Source: Gemmatimonadaceae bacterium
GTDB lineage: Bacteria; Gemmatimonadota; Gemmatimonadetes; Gemmatimonadales; Gemmatimonadaceae
Reading direction: 5' to 3'
DNA length: 64,000 nucleotides
NCBI GenBank assembly: GCA_030835125.1
Contig: JAUQWM010000033.1
Span: 161,009-225,008 of the forward strand
Positions 9,085-17,800 of the stretch are shown in pieces (the first letter of the stretch is position 1; every line of letters starts with the position of its first letter). Both the position numbers and the translations under genes were made by a program. The notes beneath the pieces are model-generated. The model was not told where the DNA came from. It saw nothing but the letters and a program-made list of their open reading frames with translations, and searched no databases.

Positions 9085-10427
9085 CTCATGCCTGACGCGA
9101 CGGCGTCAGCGAGCGGCGGAGACGGCGGCGGTGCGCGCAGCAGCATCCGGTAGTGATCCTGATGCTCGGCGGGAATCACCGGGAGCAGGTCGAGCAGCGA
9201 CCGCCGCAGTGCGCTGTCGGCTCCGACCCGCTGCTGCACGCCCGCGTCCTCCAGCAGCCGGAAGAGCGCGTTGACGAGCCGCTCACGCGCCACCGAATCC
9301 GACAGGGGACGGGAAAGCGTGTCGGCAAGCATGGCGACGGAATCCGGAGTGGCGCGATGCGCCGCGTGTTCGTCGTGGGCTCCCGGCCTCATGACCGCGC
9401 CGAGCTCCACGGTCGGCTTCGGTGGCATCGCCATCACGCCGACGACCGGCCCACCCTGGTTCTCGACCCCCATCGCCTGCGCCATACCCAGCCAGGCCTC
9501 CCGGGTCATTACCTCGGTGGTGTCGTCCCGGTACCGCGCCGCGGCCAGCAGGATCTCCGCTCGCTTCCGGTTCCTCGGCACCGCATCGTTGGCGAGGATG
9601 TCGGAGATGACGTCGTGCATGCTGTGCAGGTTGTCGAAGATCGCCGCCGCATCGGAGTAACGACGCGTGAACGCCGGCGCGATCGCCGGCGTCATCGGCA
9701 TCACGTACGGCATCGTCCGCGGCGCATCGTGCAGCATCTGGCGGAACCGCGACACCGCGGCAGCCACGAGCGACGAACGCTCGTCAGGCGTCCGTCCTGC
9801 CAGCAGGGCATCGTAGAGCCCTACCTGCATCCAGTGATACGCCCAGATCAGGCCATTGAACTTCGGGTACTTCCGGCGGAACGCCAGCGAATAGGGCTGG
9901 CCTTCCATGAGCGACATGCCCTTGGGCTGTACACTGAACGCAAGGTCGGGGCGACTCCGGTAGTACGCGACCAGGCGCGCGACCTCCCGGTCACGCTGCG
10001 CCTCATCCAGGCGGTTGTCGGCCAGCACGTCGTAGATCTGGCGATGCAGGATGTGCGCCCACTCGAACATCGCCTTCGCCTCCGGTGCGAGGCGGCTGTA
10101 CTGCGGTGCGATGGCCGCTTCCTCCAGGGGGAGCCGAGGCGGGTTCACGAGGAGTCGTCGGGTGATGAAGGCGTACTCGTTGTCCTCGAGCACCGACGCA
10201 GGCGCCGATCGCCTGGCCCACAGGACCTCGTAGAGGATCGCGTGGCCATAGTCGAACGCATTGAACAGGCGGTCGGCACCCGGGTGCTCGGCGCGAAAGA
10301 CCCAGTTGTGGGACGCCGGCAGGTAGAATTGCTCGTCCACCGTCGTCCACTGTGCCTCGGCGCTCACCGACACCGCGGTCGCCAGGAGGCTGGCGCCGAG
10401 CAGGCAGGGCAAGGGAATGCGCGTCAT
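9081..10427 (-). CDS. Secreted protein of unknown function in copper island
   Basis: Signal from MTRIPLPCLLGASLLATAVSVSAEA; 448 aa with no family I recognise; overlaps neighbouring CDSs by 1-4 nt. Confidence 0.7.
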   Translation of the reverse strand: MTRIPLPCLLGASLLATAVSVSAEAQWTTVDEQFYLPASHNWVFRAEHPGADRLFNAFDYGHAILYEVLWARRSAPASVLEDNEYAFITRRLLVNPPRLPLEEAAIAPQYSRLAPEAKAMFEWAHILHRQIYDVLADNRLDEAQRDREVARLVAYYRSRPDLAFSVQPKGMSLMEGQPYSLAFRRKYPKFNGLIWAYHWMQVGLYDALLAGRTPDERSSLVAAAVSRFRQMLHDAPRTMPYVMPMTPAIAPAFTRRYSDAAAIFDNLHSMHDVISDILANDAVPRNRKRAEILLAAARYRDDTTEVMTREAWLGMAQAMGVENQGGPVVGVMAMPPKPTVELGAVMRPGAHDEHAAHRATPDSVAMLADTLSRPLSDSVARERLVNALFRLLEDAGVQQRVGADSALRRSLLDLLPVIPAEHQDHYRMLLRAPPPSPPLADAVASGMR

Positions 10428-11251
10428 CAGCGACCTCCCGGCATCAGTCGCAGGAAGCCAAAGGCCCGCGCCGCGCCAGCCGTCAGCGACCACTCACGGT
10501 CGTCGCCGAGTGACCGACCGAGGCCTGCGTCGAACGCCCAGGTGGGACTGGCCTGCCAGCGAACTCCGGTGGCTGCGCGCCATTCGACGTCCGCCCCCTC
10601 GTGGATCGGTAGGGCCGCCACGACCTCGGCGCCGACCAGGAGCGAACGCAACGGCAGGGCACGATCGACCGCCATGCCTAACGTCCAGCGCGGCAGCTCG
10701 TCCTCGCCGGGCCGGAGGTCCTGGCCTGGCGCGATCGACGACCCCGGAGTGGCGTCCGCGTTCAGGTGGACCCGGCCGATGGGCGTCGTCCGCGTGAGGA
10801 TCGCGCCGAGCGTGGCGCGGGTGCGCCGCGGCCCGTAGTCCCCCGCGGGGATGGCCACGGCGACGCTGACCGCGAGGGCCGGGATGCCGAGCGTCTCCAC
10901 GTTGAGCGCATGGAGCACGGAGACGTGGACGGCGCCGACCCCGGTGCGCGAGCCGTCACCGATGCCTTCCGCGATGTACAGCGGGAGCCCGATCTCGAGC
11001 TGCGTGCGCGGGAGCACGCCGTAGGCGATCTCCGGTTCCACCGACCACAGCACGCGCGCGCCCGGTGAACGCTCCCACCGCAGCGGCGCCGCCTGGAGCT
11101 CGAACGCGTACCGCTCGATCGCCGTGGCGTCCTGCACGTGCAATGGCCGGCCGCGATCGGTGTTGAAATAGTCCGTCTGTGCACCGGCAACGGCCGGCAG
11201 CAGCAGCACGCCGGCAGCCAGCGACCGGCGCGCGGCATCGATGATGCGCAT
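10427..11251 (-). CDS. Outer-membrane beta-barrel transporter-like protein
   Basis: MRIIDAARRSLAAGVLLLPAVAGAQTDYFNTDRGRPLHVQDATAIERYAFELQAAPLRWE...; porin-like alternating pattern. Confidence 0.65.
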   Translation of the reverse strand: MRIIDAARRSLAAGVLLLPAVAGAQTDYFNTDRGRPLHVQDATAIERYAFELQAAPLRWERSPGARVLWSVEPEIAYGVLPRTQLEIGLPLYIAEGIGDGSRTGVGAVHVSVLHALNVETLGIPALAVSVAVAIPAGDYGPRRTRATLGAILTRTTPIGRVHLNADATPGSSIAPGQDLRPGEDELPRWTLGMAVDRALPLRSLLVGAEVVAALPIHEGADVEWRAATGVRWQASPTWAFDAGLGRSLGDDREWSLTAGAARAFGFLRLMPGGR

Positions 11252-11345
11252 GCAACGTCCCCCGTCATGAGTGGTGGCCGGCGCCATCGGCGCCGGCGAA
11301 CGAGAACCGGCATCGCACCGCGACAGCGATGCGAGCGGAAGCTCG

Positions 11346-11714
11346 TCAGGCCCTCGGAGGGGGCAGCTCGGGGGCCGGTGCCGGCGACGGCGGCAGGTGA
11401 TCCGACACGGCCAGCAGGCGATCCGCGCGCGGCGCCGGACCCGGCACAAGGCCGAGCGGCGTGATGTCGACCGCGATCACGCACGGTCCCATCGTCAGGC
11501 AGGTCGGCGCCGGAGACTGGTGATCCGGCGCTGGAGCCGGTTCCCGGGGCGACGAATGATCCGCCACGTGCCCGTCGTGCGCCCCGCCCCCGTTTGCGGA
11601 CGCCGTCGCCACACCCTCGTGGCCACCCGGCCCCAGCGGACAACTCCAGCCACCCTGGGCGAACACCAGGTTGGCCAAGGCAAGCAATCCGAGGGCGGCA
11701 ATCACGCGGCGCAT
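11346..11714 (-). CDS. Small secreted His/Cys-containing protein of unknown function
   Basis: MRRVIAALGLLALANLVFAQGGWSCPLGPGGHEG...HDGHVADHSS...CLTMGPC. Confidence 0.6.
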   Translation of the reverse strand: MRRVIAALGLLALANLVFAQGGWSCPLGPGGHEGVATASANGGGAHDGHVADHSSPREPAPAPDHQSPAPTCLTMGPCVIAVDITPLGLVPGPAPRADRLLAVSDHLPPSPAPAPELPPPRA

Positions 11715-11752
11715 GCGCTCAATCTACTGTTTCGAAGCCCGAAAGATCGAGT

Positions 11753-11780
11753 CTCTCAACTCTCAACTCCCAACTCTCAC
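11753..11780. repeat. Heptanucleotide tandem array ctctcaa/ctcccaa/ctctcac, 4 units
   Basis: ctctcaa ctctcaa ctcccaa ctctcac; nearly the reverse complement of the array at 63947-64000; overlaps the csoR stop codon. Confidence 0.88.
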
Positions 11781-12157
11781 CTGATACTCCTGTACATGAG
11801 GTCGATCAGCTCATCGTACATCGGCTCGGCGTGCTCAGGGCCCGCCTTGATCGCGGAAGTCGCGCAGTGCTTCAGGTGGTTGCGCATGAGTTCGCGGCCC
11901 ACGCCGCGCAATGCCTCGTGGACCGAGGAGATCTGCGTCAGGACGTCGGCGCAGTACCGGTCCTCCTCGATCATCTTCTGCAGGCCCCGCACCTGGCCCT
12001 CGATGCGCCGGAGTCGTTTCAGGTTCCGGTCGCGGACGTCCGTGTCGACCGCGACGGCCTTCCGCCCGGTGCTCTCCTGCACGGCGCATCCACACGCACA
12101 CTGAGCGGCTGAATCCGCTGCCATGGGGACCTTCCTGGAATCATGGGTCGTGGTCAT
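11777..12157 (-). CDS. csoR: CsoR-family metal-sensing transcriptional repressor
   Basis: RNLKRLRRIEGQVRGLQKMIEEDRYCADVLTQISSVHEALRGVGRELMRNHLKHC: Cys-(His)-Cys metal site. Confidence 0.93.
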   Translation of the reverse strand: MTTTHDSRKVPMAADSAAQCACGCAVQESTGRKAVAVDTDVRDRNLKRLRRIEGQVRGLQKMIEEDRYCADVLTQISSVHEALRGVGRELMRNHLKHCATSAIKAGPEHAEPMYDELIDLMYRSIR

Positions 12158-12172
12158 CTCAAGTCTCCCATC

Positions 12173-14542
12173 TCATCGCCCGAGCCTCAGGCTGTTCGTC
12201 ACCACGCTCACGGAGCTCAACGCCATCGCCGCGCTGGCGAGGATGGGGCTGAGGAGGATGCCCATCGAGGGATAGAGCACACCGGCAGCGATGGGTACGC
12301 CAATCACGTTGTAGACGAACGCCCAGAACAGGTTCTGGCGCATGGTGCGCATCGTGCGGCGCGACAGCGCGATCGCGTCCGCCACGCCGCCAAGGTCGTT
12401 GCGCAGCAGTGCCATGTCACCCGCCTCGATGGCCACGTCGGTGCCGCTGCCCATCGCGACGCCGACGTCGGCGCCGGCGAGCGCGGGTGCATCATTGATG
12501 CCATCGCCGGCCATGATCACGACGCGCCCCGCGCCCTGCAACTCACGCACGGTGTCCACCTTGCCCTGGGGCAGCACGCCCGCGACGACGCGATCGATCC
12601 CCACCTCGCCAGCGACGGCCTGCGCCGTGGCGGCGATGTCACCCGTCAACAGCACCACGTCCAGTCCCATCGCCTTCAGGCGTCGCACCGCGGCCGCCGA
12701 CGTCGGACGCACCGGATCGGCGATGGCGACCGCGCCGGCCAGCTCCCCGTCGACATCGGCATAGACGACGGTCTGCGCCTGACGAGCGCGCTCCGCCGCC
12801 CACCCGGCCAGGGCGTCGACGCCGATCCCCCACTGCGCCATCATCGTGGCGCTGCCGACGACCACCGCGCGGCCGTCCACGGTGCCCGTCACGCCGCGGC
12901 CGGTATCCGACGAAAACCCTTCCACCGGCGACAATCGCAGCCCCCGCGAGGCCGCCGAGCCGGCGATGGCGGCGGCCAGCGGGTGCTCCGACACCTGCTC
13001 CAGCGAACCGACCACCCTTAACAACTCGTCAGGCGACCAGGTGCCGAGCGCCTCCACCGCCACCACGGCGGGACGCCCCTCGGTCACCGTGCCCGTCTTG
13101 TCGATGACCACGGTGTCGGCGCGCGCGGCCCGTTCCAGCGACTCGCCTCCCTTGATGAGCACGCCCATCTTCGCGCCCTGCCCCGTCGCCACCATGACGG
13201 CGGTCGGCACGGCAAGCCCCATCGCGCACGGGCAGGCGATGATCAGCACCGAGACTGCCGCGGTGAAGGCACGCAGCACCGGCGCGGTGTCCGCCAGGAA
13301 GTACCAGGTGATGAACGTGATGGCGGAGATCACGATGATCGTCGGCACGAACACGGCGCTCACCCGGTCGGCCAGCCGCTGGATGGGAGCGCGCGATCCC
13401 TGGGCGTCGCGCATGAGGCGCACGATGCGCGACAGGACGCTGGCGGAGCCAAGCGTCGTGGCGCGATAGGCAAGGCTCCCGGTCCCGTTGATGGTGCCGC
13501 CGATGACCCGATCCCCTGCGGTCCGGCTCACCGGCATCGGTTCGCCCGTCAGCATCGACTCGTCGATCGCGCTCGCTCCCTGCTCGACGACCCCGTCCAC
13601 GGGCAGGCGCTCCCCCGGCCTGACGACGACGAGGTCGCCCTCCATGACGTCGTCGAGCGCGACATCCCGGTCGCCGTCCGCACGGCGCACGCGCGCGATC
13701 GACGGGCGCAGCCCGATAAGCGCCCGGATCGCCTTCGACGTGCCGGCCTTGGCGCGCGCCTCGAGCGCGTTCCCGCCAAGGATGAACGCGATGATGATGA
13801 TGACCGCTTCGTAGTACACGTCAGGCGCCATGCCCCGCTCGATGAACAGGCCGGGCGCGGCGGTCGCCACCATCGAGAAGAGGAACGCCGACCCGGTCCC
13901 GATCGCGATGAGCGTGTTCATGTCGCTCGAGCCATGGCGCAGCGCCTTCCACGCCCTGACGTAGAAATGCCGCCCGGCCCACATCATCACGATCGCGGTG
14001 AGGACGAGGAGTCCCCACGAGAGGGTCGCCGCCGGGATCGCGTAGAGCCATGGAAAGACGACGCGCAGGCCCGGATCGAGGCGTTCCATCGTCCAGCGCA
14101 TGAAGGGATCCGACGTGCCGGCGCCGTGGTGCGCATTCGCGGCCATGAGCGGCATCGAGGCCAGCATGGCGACCGCTCCGGCCGCCAGGGCAATCAGGGC
14201 CTTCCGCCTGAGGACCTGCATTTCCTCGACGCGGGCGGCCTCCTGTGCCTCCTGTTCCTCCACCGCACCCCGCTCATCCAGCGGCAACTCGGCGCCGTAG
14301 CCGCTGTCCCGGATGAGCTCGACCAGGTGGTTCGCCGGCACGACACCGGGATCGAAGCGCACCGTGGCCGTGTTAGTCATCAGGCTGACCGTGGCCTGGT
14401 CCACTCCCTCCGTTCGCTCCAGCACGCGCTGCACCCTGGCCTGGCAGGCTGCGCAGGTCATCCCCGTGACGGGAATGTTCAGCCGGGTCGAGCGCGCGGG
14501 CGGCGCGGGCTTCACGGCCATGCCGCCCCTCGGGCCTGCCAT
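12173..14542 (-). CDS. copA: Cu(I)-translocating P-type ATPase
   Basis: HMA motif GMTCAAC; CPC motif [34 protein letters not shown]. Confidence 0.95.
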   Translation of the reverse strand: MAGPRGGMAVKPAPPARSTRLNIPVTGMTCAACQARVQRVLERTEGVDQATVSLMTNTATVRFDPGVVPANHLVELIRDSGYGAELPLDERGAVEEQEAQEAARVEEMQVLRRKALIALAAGAVAMLASMPLMAANAHHGAGTSDPFMRWTMERLDPGLRVVFPWLYAIPAATLSWGLLVLTAIVMMWAGRHFYVRAWKALRHGSSDMNTLIAIGTGSAFLFSMVATAAPGLFIERGMAPDVYYEAVIIIIAFILGGNALEARAKAGTSKAIRALIGLRPSIARVRRADGDRDVALDDVMEGDLVVVRPGERLPVDGVVEQGASAIDESMLTGEPMPVSRTAGDRVIGGTINGTGSLAYRATTLGSASVLSRIVRLMRDAQGSRAPIQRLADRVSAVFVPTIIVISAITFITWYFLADTAPVLRAFTAAVSVLIIACPCAMGLAVPTAVMVATGQGAKMGVLIKGGESLERAARADTVVIDKTGTVTEGRPAVVAVEALGTWSPDELLRVVGSLEQVSEHPLAAAIAGSAASRGLRLSPVEGFSSDTGRGVTGTVDGRAVVVGSATMMAQWGIGVDALAGWAAERARQAQTVVYADVDGELAGAVAIADPVRPTSAAAVRRLKAMGLDVVLLTGDIAATAQAVAGEVGIDRVVAGVLPQGKVDTVRELQGAGRVVIMAGDGINDAPALAGADVGVAMGSGTDVAIEAGDMALLRNDLGGVADAIALSRRTMRTMRQNLFWAFVYNVIGVPIAAGVLYPSMGILLSPILASAAMALSSVSVVTNSLRLGR

Positions 14543-14543
14543 G

Positions 14544-14753
14544 TCAGGCGACCTCGCTCGCTGCGTAGCCGGCGTCCGCGACCGCGTCCACCAGATCACC
14601 GACGGTCGTCGTGTCTTCATCGAAGGTGACCGACGCGGACCCGATCTTCACGTCGTCGACCTTCACTCCCGGGACGGCGCCGAGCGCCTCGCGGACGGCA
14701 TGCACGCAGTGTCCGCAGCTCATCCCGGAGACTTCGAGCTTCAGCTGTTTCAT
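14544..14753 (-). CDS. copZ: Copper chaperone, HMA domain
   Basis: [35 protein letters not shown]... Confidence 0.93.
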   Translation of the reverse strand: MKQLKLEVSGMSCGHCVHAVREALGAVPGVKVDDVKIGSASVTFDEDTTTVGDLVDAVADAGYAASEVA

Positions 14754-14793
14754 GGCTTGTTGGGTGAGGGGTTGCCGATAGCTCCACCAAGCT

Positions 14794-14813
14794 ATATACC
14801 CCCTCCCCCTATC
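14794..14813. promoter_or_regulatory. Candidate CsoR operator upstream of copZ-copA-csoR
   Basis: tatataccccctccccctat: C/G-tract flanked by AT-rich TATA/ATA, about 45 bp 5' of copZ, resembling the C-rich pseudo-palindromes bound by CsoR. Confidence 0.4.
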
Positions 14814-14834
14814 TGCAAGCCCGGGAATCCCCGG

Positions 14835-15095
14835 TCATCCGTCGGTGAATCCCGCCTGGCTGAGGACGTGCATGACCCGCGACCGCACGGCGGGCGGCAT
14901 GAGTCGGCGGGCCCGGGCGTCGCGCAGAGCCGCGAGAAAGCGGCGGCCGAAGTCGGCGTGCGGCAGGCAGGCCTGGCACGTCTCGAGGTGGCGCCGCACG
15001 TCGTTCATCCGGGGTTCGTCCAGCTCCCCGTCGAGATAGTCCCAGAGTTGGCGGACCGCCGAGGTGCAGTCGATCGAGCGCGCGTCGTCAGGCAT
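14835..15095 (-). CDS. Zinc-finger (ZAS/HC2) anti-sigma factor
   Basis: WDYLDGELDEPRMNDVRRHLETCQACLPH: HxxxCxxC motif; follows ECF sigma. Confidence 0.8.
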   Translation of the reverse strand: MPDDARSIDCTSAVRQLWDYLDGELDEPRMNDVRRHLETCQACLPHADFGRRFLAALRDARARRLMPPAVRSRVMHVLSQAGFTDG

Positions 15096-15684
15096 GTCGC
15101 CCCCCGTGGCCGGCGCCGCCGTGGATGCCGGCGTCCAGGGCATGAAGCCGGAGTTGTTCCTGGAGTTGGCGCCGTGCGCGAAACAGGCGTGAGCGCACGG
15201 TCCCGATCGGGACGCCGAGGATGCCAGCCGCCGCCTCGTACGACTGGTCCTCGATGTCGACGAGTTGCACGGTCGCCCGGAAGGGCTCATCGAGGCTGTC
15301 GAGGGCGCGGTCGAGCGCGGGGCCCAGGTCCAGCGTGGCCAGGAGGCGGTCGGTGCCGTCGTCAATCATGGCCCGATGGTCCCTTGCGGCGGCGACGGAT
15401 TCGGCATCGCCGTCGATCACGTCGACTTCGTGCCGCGAACGCTGGTGCGCTCGCAGGAAGGCATTCCGGCAGATCGTGAAGAGCCAGCGACGGCAATCGC
15501 TGCCGGGCTCGAACGTATGCCACGACCGGTAGGCACGAAGGTACGTCTCCTGGACGATGTCCTGCGCGTCGGCCGGGTCGCGGGTGAGGGAGAGCGCGAA
15601 GCGGTAGACGTCATCCATCCACGGGATGGCATCACGCGCGAAGCCCTCGTCCTTCGCCTTGCCGTCGGCGCGTGGATCCGACAT
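15088..15684 (-). CDS. RNA polymerase ECF sigma factor
   Basis: WMDDVYRFALSLTRDPADAQDIVQETYLRAYRSWHTF...EAAAGILGVPIGTVRSRLFRARRQL. Confidence 0.92.
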   Translation of the reverse strand: MSDPRADGKAKDEGFARDAIPWMDDVYRFALSLTRDPADAQDIVQETYLRAYRSWHTFEPGSDCRRWLFTICRNAFLRAHQRSRHEVDVIDGDAESVAAARDHRAMIDDGTDRLLATLDLGPALDRALDSLDEPFRATVQLVDIEDQSYEAAAGILGVPIGTVRSRLFRARRQLQEQLRLHALDAGIHGGAGHGGRHA

Positions 15685-15815
15685 CACAACCAAGCCATCT
15701 GAGGAGGCATTTGTTCCCGGGACTGCCACTGGGGACCGGTAAAGTGGGAAGGCGCAGCCGGATTCGGGAGTCCCCGCGCCTCACCGCCGGCGCCGCCATC
15801 GGGTAAGTTCACCGC

Positions 15816-16451
15816 ATGTCGCCCGCCGACCTTCGCCGCGAGTACGCCATGGCCGCGCTCGATGTCGCGGACGTGAAGCCCGACCCGCTCGACCAGTTTC
15901 GTCACTGGTTCCACGATGCCCAGGCCGCCGGGGTGCGCGAGCCGAACGCGATGACCCTGGCCACGGCCACGCCCGGTGGCCGGCCTTCGGCGCGCATCGT
16001 CCTGCTGAAGACGATCGACCACCGCGGGTTCGGGTTCTTCACCGACTACCGCAGCCGCAAGGCCGCCGAACTGGACCGCAACCCGCAGGCGGCGCTGGTC
16101 TTCGCATGGATGGAACTCGAGCGGCAGGTGAGGATCGAGGGCACGGTCGAGCAGATGGACCGCGAGGAGGCGGCCGCCTACTTCGCGTCGCGCCCGTTAG
16201 GCTCCCGGCACGGGGCGTGGGCGTCCGTGCAGAGCTCGGTGATCCCGGACCGCGCGTGGCTCGAAACCGCGGTGCTGGAGGTGGAGCGCCGTCATCCCGA
16301 CGGCGAGATCCCGCTGCCCTCCCACTGGGGCGGGTTCATCCTCGCGCCGACGATGTGTGAATTCTGGCAGGGACGGCCGAGCCGGCTCCACGACCGGATC
16401 CAGTACCGGATGAGCGCCGGTCAGTGGGTCGTGGAACGGCTCGCCCCGTAA
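15816..16451 (+). CDS. pdxH: Pyridoxamine 5'-phosphate oxidase
   Basis: MSPADLRREYAMAALDVADVKPDPLDQFRHWFHDAQAAGVREPNAMTLATATPGGRPSARIVLLK... Confidence 0.95.
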   Translation: MSPADLRREYAMAALDVADVKPDPLDQFRHWFHDAQAAGVREPNAMTLATATPGGRPSARIVLLKTIDHRGFGFFTDYRSRKAAELDRNPQAALVFAWMELERQVRIEGTVEQMDREEAAAYFASRPLGSRHGAWASVQSSVIPDRAWLETAVLEVERRHPDGEIPLPSHWGGFILAPTMCEFWQGRPSRLHDRIQYRMSAGQWVVERLAP

Positions 16452-16482
16452 GCGCGCCTCCGCCGGGGCGGCCGCCCGCCCG

Positions 16483-17394
16483 TCAATACCGCTCCGACTG
16501 CTTCGCTTCCTCGAGAAGCTTCTCGTACGACACCATCCGCGCGGCACTGACATCGCCGCGTGCGACCGCGGCCTGCACGGCGCACGCCGGTTCGTTCAGG
16601 TGACTGCAGTCGGCGAAGCGGCACTCGTCGCGCAGGGCGCGAATCTCCGGGAAGCAATCGTCGAGCCCCTGCGACGGCACGCCCCACATCCCGATCTCCC
16701 GCAGGCCGGGCGTGTCCACGACGAACCCGCCGTCGGGCAGCGGGTGGAGAAAGGCGCCCACGGTGGTGTGTCGTCCCTTGTTCACCGATGCGCTGATCTC
16801 CCCCACGCGCAGCACCAGTCCGGGGTACAGCGCGTTGAGCAACGACGACTTCCCGACCCCCGACGGACCGGTGAACACCGAGGTGCGCCCGACGAGCGCG
16901 GCTCGCAGCGCATCCAGGCCCTTGCCGGTCCGGCAGCTCGTCAGGTGCACGGGATACCCGATCCGTTCATAGGCGCCGAAGAGGCGCAATGCCTCGGCCT
17001 CGTCCGCGAGGTCCACCTTGTTCACCACCACCCGGGCCGCGATCGCATTCGCCTCGGCGATCACCAGGAAGCGGTCGAGCATGGCGGGGTGCGGCTCGGG
17101 CTGCCGCAAGGCGAAGACCGCGACGACCTGGTCCACGTTGGCGACGATGACGCGCTCGCCCCGCGTGCGCGCGGGGTCCCGGCGCGCCAGCCGCGACCGC
17201 CGATGCAGGATCTCGGTGATCGCCCACCCCGACCCCTGCCCGTCCTCGACCAGCACCACCTCGTCACCGACCGCGAGCTTCACGCCGCCCTCATGCTTGA
17301 CGCGCCCGCGCAGCGCGGCCACGACGTCGGCGCCGTCCTCCCGCTGCACGTGCCACGCACCACCGGTGCCGTGGAGGACGACGCCGCGGGTCAC
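16483..17394 (-). CDS. rsgA: Ribosome small-subunit-dependent GTPase A
   Basis: GTG start; GPSGVGKSSLLNAL G1 motif; DTPGLREIGMWG; C-terminal CRFADCSHLNEPACAV zinc-binding motif. Confidence 0.94.
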   Translation of the reverse strand: MTRGVVLHGTGGAWHVQREDGADVVAALRGRVKHEGGVKLAVGDEVVLVEDGQGSGWAITEILHRRSRLARRDPARTRGERVIVANVDQVVAVFALRQPEPHPAMLDRFLVIAEANAIAARVVVNKVDLADEAEALRLFGAYERIGYPVHLTSCRTGKGLDALRAALVGRTSVFTGPSGVGKSSLLNALYPGLVLRVGEISASVNKGRHTTVGAFLHPLPDGGFVVDTPGLREIGMWGVPSQGLDDCFPEIRALRDECRFADCSHLNEPACAVQAAVARGDVSAARMVSYEKLLEEAKQSERY

Positions 17395-17783
17395 TCGCCC
17401 TCGTCCTTCATGACATCCCACCATGTCCGCGACGGACGCGGCGCGGCCTGCCGGATGCGGTCGTCGAGGATGGCCTTCACTTCCACCAGCGACATCCTGC
17501 CTAACGCTTCCACGGCCTCCGCCGGCGTCGCCGCGAACGCCAGGAACGGGGTCTCGAGGTGGCCTTCGACGCCCTGGGCGCCCAGCCGGCGCCAGCGGAC
17601 GAAGAGGAAGTAGGCGCCCCACGGCCGGTCGGCGTCGCCGGTCCGGTCGGACTCGATGGCGACACTGTACGACAGGCCGTCGCTTCCCTGGAACGCGGCG
17701 GGTCGGGCATGGACCGCCATGTAGCCGGCGATGGTGGACTCGTCGCCCCGCGAGGGGTCCGGGGGGAGGAACCTGCCGGGCAT
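17391..17783 (-). CDS. Conserved hypothetical protein
   Basis: 130 aa, overlaps rsgA by 4 nt, sensible coding composition. Confidence 0.6.
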   Translation of the reverse strand: MPGRFLPPDPSRGDESTIAGYMAVHARPAAFQGSDGLSYSVAIESDRTGDADRPWGAYFLFVRWRRLGAQGVEGHLETPFLAFAATPAEAVEALGRMSLVEVKAILDDRIRQAAPRPSRTWWDVMKDEGE

Positions 17784-17800
17784 GAGCGGGACGCCGGCGC

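Noticed and set aside
11753-11780. Heptamer arrays as CRISPR or VNTR coding repeats
   Set aside because: Units of 7 nt without spacers cannot be CRISPR; most lie at gene ends rather than in coding sequence.
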